A stretch of 64,000 nucleotides of DNA. It comes from Brachionus plicatilis (Eukaryota; Rotifera; Eurotatoria; Ploima; Brachionidae). Under the pieces are notes generated by a model that saw only the letters and a list, made by a program, of their open reading frames with translations, was not told where the DNA came from and did no database searches. Position 1 is the first letter of the stretch, and each line of letters opens with the position of its first letter. Below, piece after piece: positions 58,932-64,000 of the stretch. Location of the stretch: NCBI GenBank assembly GCA_010279815.1, contig QEOQ01000663.1, forward strand, positions 642,640 through 706,639, read 5' to 3'. Position numbers and translations under genes: made by a program.

Positions 58932-60020
58932 TTTTCATTTCGAATTAATCTATTGTCAATTGTCAATATAGGCAAAGATTTTAATTCATTCAAATAATCT
59001 TCCAATGAATTATTAAATATATCTTTTTAATTTAATATTAAAAACAGAGTTGAAGAGTTAATAAATTTATTAAGATCGGTTTTAAGGCACTATACATAAC
59101 TCGTTCAATGTGTTTTATATACTTTCTCCAGCTGTAAATTAATTGAATTGATTTTACCGTAACCTCGTGTCTACGACTTTAAGAGTTAAGCCTAAATCCA
59201 ACTTTTTTCCTTTAGAGTTAATTACATAGTTTCTATGTTATAGCAATTTAAATTTAATTAGCTAGAAAATAACATGAATATGGGATATTTTCCAAAAAAT
59301 AAAGCCCAAATTTAACTTTTGCTCTAACAAAATAATTGTCTTTACTCTCATAAAAAACTTAAAAATTAAAAAAATTCTTGAGCTAATTTTGAAACAGAAA
59401 GTAAGTCAAATTAGGGTTTTTTTTTTCTTTGGATTTTACTCTAAGAGCATTTTTTGTGAGATTAAAGGTAAAATTTAAAATTATTATTTGAAATTTCGTT
59501 TTAAACTCTCCCTAAGAGAAATTAAATGTAATATTTTAAAAAGTTTATTTAGAAATCAATTGAATTAGATGCTGTAATTGGATTTAAATTTTTGAATAAT
59601 AAAGACAGAAATGTTATTTTTAATCCGTCTGATAATTTTTCCATTTTCATCTCATGAAACCTTTTTTCTTACCTTTTTCTTTGATTTTATTATGGCATTG
59701 TCTAATTAAGAACTAAAAGTAAAAACAAAATATCGAAAATGCCAAAGCTTAAGTTCTGAAGGACCAAAACATGCTCTGTAAATTGAAGCAACTTAAAGTT
59801 CTTTGTACCACCAATATACTGATTCTGCAAAACAAAGACGCACACTAACTTATGTCGGTTTTTGTTTAAGAGAGCACAATGAAGAGAAAAATTGAATGGA
59901 TAAACCTGAGCTAATTCACGACTTTGTTTTGTATAAGCCAAACGAAAGCCATGTTCTCAAGATTCAATTGAAAAATTAAAATAAGATTTAATAAAGATTT
60001 ATTAATTTAATGTTTTGATT
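58932..60020. other. AT-rich spacer inside the inverted duplication
   Basis: No gene is supported. A minus-strand frame at 59702..59941 has no domain, splice partners or promoter. Confidence 0.5.
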
Positions 60021-60914
60021 TTAAACGCAGCACATTATTGAAGCTCCTTGGTTTTGACAAAAGTTTGAAATCAATTTCTTAGAACATGTTGTTTTGACAA
60101 CACAGGCTCCTCTTGTTCCCTCGCAAATATCAGCAGTAGAAGCTTTAAAAAAGTTATAAATGTTTAAAATCCTTTTTATTGATTTTACTTACATGGGCAA
60201 GTAATCATTGATCCACCATATTGCAATAAATCAGCCTCTTTAAAGCGTCTTGATGCATAAGCATCACCAAAATTTCTCAATTCGTTAACTAAACTTGACC
60301 AGTTGTTAGCTTTGACAGCAGTCCAAAATTTTGGAACACGCTTAATTTTGAGTTTAGATAAAATTGTATTTAAAAACTTTTAAAAATTTACAGTCGGACT
60401 TCCGTATTGATACAAAACTGAGCTAATAACTGTTCTTTGAGCACATGTTAGTGCTTCAAAAGATTTTGACGAGAAAGCCTTTTCTGAATTGTATCTTGAG
60501 GCAACAGTTTTTGTTTCTTCAGCTATTATTATGTCACTTAATATTAAAGCCTCGGTTTGAGTTAAAACGGCTTTGTATGCAGCGACAGCACTGCATGCAG
60601 CGTATCCTTTTTTCCCAAAGTAAGAGGAAACTTTGTTTATGATACTTTCACTAACACCCATATGTCTTAGAGATGTCGCGGTTCTACTACCAAAGTCAAC
60701 ACCAATTCCAATGGTGACACCAGCTAATGGGTACTTAACAGGATCAAGACAATAAGCCGCAGTTTTGAAGCCTTCTACTTGAGCCAAAAAAGGTGTTAAA
60801 ATTCGCTGCCCATAGCCTTAGAAAATCATAATCAATTGATTTAAAGATAAAAATTTTGGCAAGATTACTGGCGCTAATGCAAGCGAATATTAAAAAAATT
60901 ATTTTAAACATCAT
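60021..60914 (-). CDS. Secreted lysozyme-like enzyme (pesticin/phage-lysozyme fold) with Cys-rich tail
   Basis: Four exons in phase: 60914..60869, 60816..60392, 60340..60193, 60142..60021; 246 residues. The first exon is a signal peptide (MMFKIIFLIFACISAS). The domain that follows looks like the muramidase domain of bacterial pesticin and phage lysozymes: FLAQVEGFKTAAY with the likely catalytic Glu, GVTIGIGVDFGSRT, ALTCAQRTVISSVLYQYG, and the closing FWTAVKANNW, ELRNFGDAYASRR motif. The last 45 residues have seven Cys (CEGTRGACV, TTCSKK, NFC, MCCV), probably disulfide-bonded and added in the animal lineage. It would cleave peptidoglycan outside the cell, for digestion or defence. Spliced introns, a TATA box and AT-rich codons show it is settled in the host genome. 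A bacterial origin is inferred from the fold. Confidence 0.8.
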
Positions 60915-60950
60915 TTTTTTTTACTATAATTTATTGGTTTTTTCGAACAC

Positions 60951-60960
60951 TATTTATATA
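60951..60960 (-). promoter_or_regulatory. TATA box of the lysozyme gene
   Basis: TATATAAATA on the minus strand, 37 bp before the first ATG (60914). Confidence 0.6.
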
Positions 60961-60964
60961 AAAT

Positions 60965-62297
60965 ATTGACAAATACATCGAGGAAAAAGAAATCCTAAAT
61001 TAATGTCTAAAATTTCGTTTGTATTAATATGATCAAATTTCTGATTAAACATTGAACAACAACTATTACATTTAATCTTAAAATGGATAACTTAAGATTT
61101 AAAAATTGAATTAGTATTTTGATTTCATATTATATTTCTTTGAAATAGTGGCTAAAATGCTATAACTTAAAAAATATTTGTAAATTAAGCTTGAATAAAT
61201 AGATTATCATTAGTTATTTTAACGATGATATGTCAAAAAAAAAATTTTTGTGTCGGGTAATAATTGTGTTTTAAGGTCTAAAAATCTACTTTTTATGAAA
61301 TTTGATTTTCAAGTATTTTTAATTTAGCTCATTTTAGTAAGGAAAAGAAAAATTTGAATTTCGTTTTCAAGCATTCTAATAATCATTAAAAATCAACAAA
61401 TTTTTTAATAATTTTTTAATAGTTTGAAAGTAAATATAATAAAAACAATTTATCAATTGCAGCTGGTGTCTAATAAATCGAAAGATGAATTAAAGAACAA
61501 AAACGTCTTTGCTTTTTTATTGTTTTTATTATTTAAAAATTGACTTAATAGAATAGAATATTATTGAAAGAACTTTTCAAATAATTTAATTTTTTTGATC
61601 AAAATGAAACGAATATAGGCAAATATATAGCTCAGTTGATTAGTAATCTAAACCATGCAGTAATCAAGCTAATTGGCGGGTAAGAGCTCATAATAGAGAA
61701 AAAATTTTTATAGAATTTTTATTTTAGAGAAAAAAATAGAGATAATAAAGTGTCAATATTATTAAGAATAAATTTGTTAGAGAAAAAAAAATATAACAAA
61801 TATAAAATAATTTTTTTTTAAAATAAATAACAGAGAAAGTGAATTAGAGAATTTTTTGTTTTTTTTCTCTATTTTAATTTTTCTCCATTATGATGGTTCA
61901 TCAATTGGTGACCAGATCACAATGTCGAACACCAAATCGATTATTTGAAAATATTTATGGAAGAATTAAAATTTACTAGATGAAGTTTTTTTGTTTTGAA
62001 GGTTATCTTCAATAAATCAATTTAGAGAGCAAAAGGCATTTTCAGAAATGTTTAGCCGATGAAGAAATATTATTAATGATGCGAAACTTAATCAATCCAA
62101 AAAAGTATGCTCTTTTAAACATACAAATTTGAAAAGTAAAAAAATTGTTTAAAAAAAATATATATAGCTTTAAAAATTTTAACGTTGTTTTCTCTAGAAC
62201 ACAAATTATTTTATAAAAAACGCAATGTTTTTTTGGTGATGAAATCTAATTAGTTTTACGGAAACAAATTTAAACTTGAATAATACAAAATTTAAAA
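60965..62297. other. AT-rich spacer
   Basis: No exon is supported. The distal part may hold unrecognisable 5' remains of the retroelement whose end lies at 62298..62656. Confidence 0.5.
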
Positions 62298-62656
62298 AGA
62301 CTTGAAAAATTAGTTTATTCAAATAAATTTTTGAATATAAGATAAAATCTGGTGGAAAGAAGAAAAAGAGGTGATATAATTCAATTATACAAGTTCATGC
62401 ATGGAATAGAATTGGTTGAAAAAAGCAACAATTTTAATGTCACAAAAAACCAAGGAAGAGGTCACTGAAGAGGTAGAGGAAGAGATACTTCAACTATCAC
62501 AAAGAAATTTCGAGGCTCCAACATAGAGACAACTTTTTTTCCAACAGAATCGCTGACATATGGAACTCGCTTCCAAATGAATTAGTTGAAGCCCCCAATG
62601 TTAACAGCTTTAAAGCAGGCATTGATTGCTGGATGAGCAGCAATAATAAAAAATAA
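62298..62656 (+). pseudogene. C-terminal end of a non-LTR retrotransposon reverse transcriptase
   Basis: One reading frame with two internal stops encodes the C-terminal signature of jockey/CR1-like elements: RLEKLVYSNKF, then ERRKRGDIIQLYKFMHGIE, later ETTFFSNRIADIWNSLPNE, then EAPNVNSFKAGIDCW, ending at TAA 62656. Only the 3' end is present, as expected for a 5'-truncated copy. This tail differs from the end of the element at 5935..7880, so it is a second family. Confidence 0.8.
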
Positions 62657-62775
62657 ATTCGAAAATGATCTACTTTTTAATTAAAATTAGAACTTAACTT
62701 TTGAAAAATTAAGTATTTAAATATCTAGTTTATGTACTTTTGTAGCGTTGGTTTAATCAGAACAACTATTTTCAT

Positions 62776-63289
62776 TTAAAAGAAAAAATTATACTTACAT
62801 TTCTATCTTGTTTTAGAAGAAAGTATTAGTTTTTATTCAACTTTTATCCTTAATTCATTTAATAAACTATGTTTTTTTTTCAAAATTTTGCTTCTGAATA
62901 AGAATTAATAGCATTTTATTTTTGAAGGATTTATTTCCGATTAAATTTTAAAAAAATAAGTTTAAATACAAAATAAGATTATTTAAAATTTTTCGAACAT
63001 GATTTTTTTTTCTTGACTTATTCTTTTAGTTTTTGTATAATAACAGCATTCAAAAGATTGGCTTCTTTTAGATCAGCAATCTCTTTATTCGGAAATAATG
63101 TCATTAAAGAATAAATTCGAGAAGTATACTCTGGCCTTGCTCTTAAAATTTATACAAAAGATACATTAATTAACTAACCATTTTAAAATTTACCTTTTTA
63201 AAAAGTTTCTCAAATCACAAATCTTAAGAGTTTGATTTGCTTTGATGATCAATCTTTAAAAATAATATTTTATTTGACAAAAAGATAAA
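62776..63289 (-). repeat. Right arm of the inverted duplication
   Basis: Reverse complement of about 58405..58931 with scattered substitutions and small indels. It contains the NSFL1C exon copies described at 63018..63253. Confidence 0.9.
63018..63253 (-). pseudogene. Truncated copy of the last two NSFL1C exons
   Basis: Two exon copies remain, 63253..63194 (60 nt, same length as exon 5) and 63141..63018 (124 nt, 12 nt shorter than exon 6). The 12-nt loss is in frame and removes four residues before LKEANLL. Donor, acceptor and stop codon are intact, and no stop interrupts the frame. Everything upstream of exon 5 (UBA, SEP and most of the UBX domain) is absent, so no p47 can be made from this copy alone. 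It would give only the C-terminal half of a UBX domain if spliced to something else. It is most likely a non-functional fragment. Confidence 0.8.
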
Positions 63290-63797
63290 CTAAAAACTGA
63301 TTCTGTTTCACAAAATAGTTTAATTTTAAAAATGAAAATGCTTGCGATATTCATTAAAATTCAAATACAAAAAATTCATTAAAATTGAGTGTGATCTGTA
63401 TTCTGAAATTTTGTTAAATCACGAGAGAATATAATTTTAATATTAGTTTTTCTAGCTAAAGCAGTTTAAGAATTCATTGATTCAGACCATTATATTTTTT
63501 ATCAAAATTTTTTACATAAATTAAAAAAATAAGGATTTGATAACATTTCTTAATGATAAATTTAAAATAATCTTTCATATTTCAATTTTTATAAATGATA
63601 ATAATAAAAATTATAAGAAACAAAACATCAAAATTTTTAATTAATAAAAAAAAAAGAAATATTCATAAAATTATAACGAAAAAATGAATCAAGTAATTAA
63701 AATAAAACAATTGATTTTTTATTTTAAATGATTCAATTGAAAGAGACCTTCAAATGATGCTTTAATACTTGTTTTTGGCCCTACGAACTTATTTGTA
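63290..63797. other. AT-rich spacer
   Basis: No feature supported. Confidence 0.5.
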
Positions 63798-64000
63798 ATG
63801 AACTCGATTTATAACAATTGCTTGAAAAACACAAATGATTTCAAAATAATCGAAAATTTTAAAGATGATTTAGAAAACAAATTAAAAAATGCCCAAAACG
63901 GTATAAGAAAAATAATATTCACATCGAGTTTTTCGGATTGTAAATCTGTCATATCTAAATGCGAAGTCATAATTTACATTCATTTATCTGAAGAGAAATT
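63798..64000 (+). CDS. Partial open frame at the right edge
   Basis: ATG at 63798 opens 67 codons with no stop before the window ends: MNSIYNNCLKNTNDFKIIEN, later RKIIFTSSFSDCKS and KCEVIIYIHLSEEK. The frame is also open upstream to about 63743 (NDALILVFGPTNLFV), where AAAG could be a splice acceptor, so the ATG may not be the true start. Its codon use and mixed composition look more like coding DNA than the AT-rich flanks do. No family is recognised from this piece. Confidence 0.4.
   Translation, partial: MNSIYNNCLKNTNDFKIIENFKDDLENKLKNAQNGIRKIIFTSSFSDCKSVISKCEVIIYIHLSEEK

Noticed and set aside
63018..63253. A second functional NSFL1C gene
   Set aside because: Only the last two exons are present; UBA, SEP and most of UBX are missing.
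1..64000. CRISPR array, operon or other prokaryotic system
   Set aside because: No regularly spaced repeats or cas-like genes are present; introns, the tRNA type and gene families are those of an animal.

Overview
The window is animal nuclear DNA: about 75% A+T, genes interrupted by many short introns (mostly 45-80 bp) with GT/AG ends, a eukaryotic tRNA-Gln, and genes found only or mainly in animals (a Fringe glycosyltransferase, VGLL4, RAB34, a citron-like protein, UBR3). Compact AT-rich genes plus a bacterial-type secreted lysozyme would suit a small spiralian such as a monogonont rotifer, but that placement is inference. Most gene models below were built by hand: exons were joined only where splice sites, reading phase and family similarity agreed.

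Left part (1-13 kb): two nearly identical genes for short proteins with an Ala-Pro repeat and a Phe/Ser-rich tail lie in inverted orientation (1186 and 8465), with duplicated TATA promoters. Between them are a six-exon RNFT-type transmembrane RING ligase and a decayed non-LTR retrotransposon that carries a 458-bp foldback MITE. A third Phe-rich protein, a small Pro/Val-rich protein and an intronless RING-like protein follow.

Middle (13-32 kb): NIF3L1 and GID4 diverge from a 211-bp promoter; then tRNA-Gln(CTG), an unrecognised membrane protein, RAB34 with a 12-nt microexon, Fringe in eleven exons, an LTR-element remnant, and FBXW4 in eight exons with a tiny divergent gene.

Right part (32-64 kb): UBR3 (12 exons, about 2035 residues) with a degenerate DNA transposon in its largest intron, VGLL4 (two TDU motifs), a long citron-like protein without a visible kinase domain, NSFL1C/p47 (six exons), a secreted pesticin/phage-type lysozyme with a Cys-rich tail, the 3' end of another non-LTR element, and an inverted truncated copy of the last two NSFL1C exons. 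An open reading frame runs off the right edge.

Six of the genes belong to ubiquitin or p97 pathways (RNFT, a RING-like protein, GID4, FBXW4, UBR3, NSFL1C). They are separate transcription units on both strands with their own flanks, so nothing shows that the closeness is functional. I found no operon, CRISPR array or prokaryotic system.
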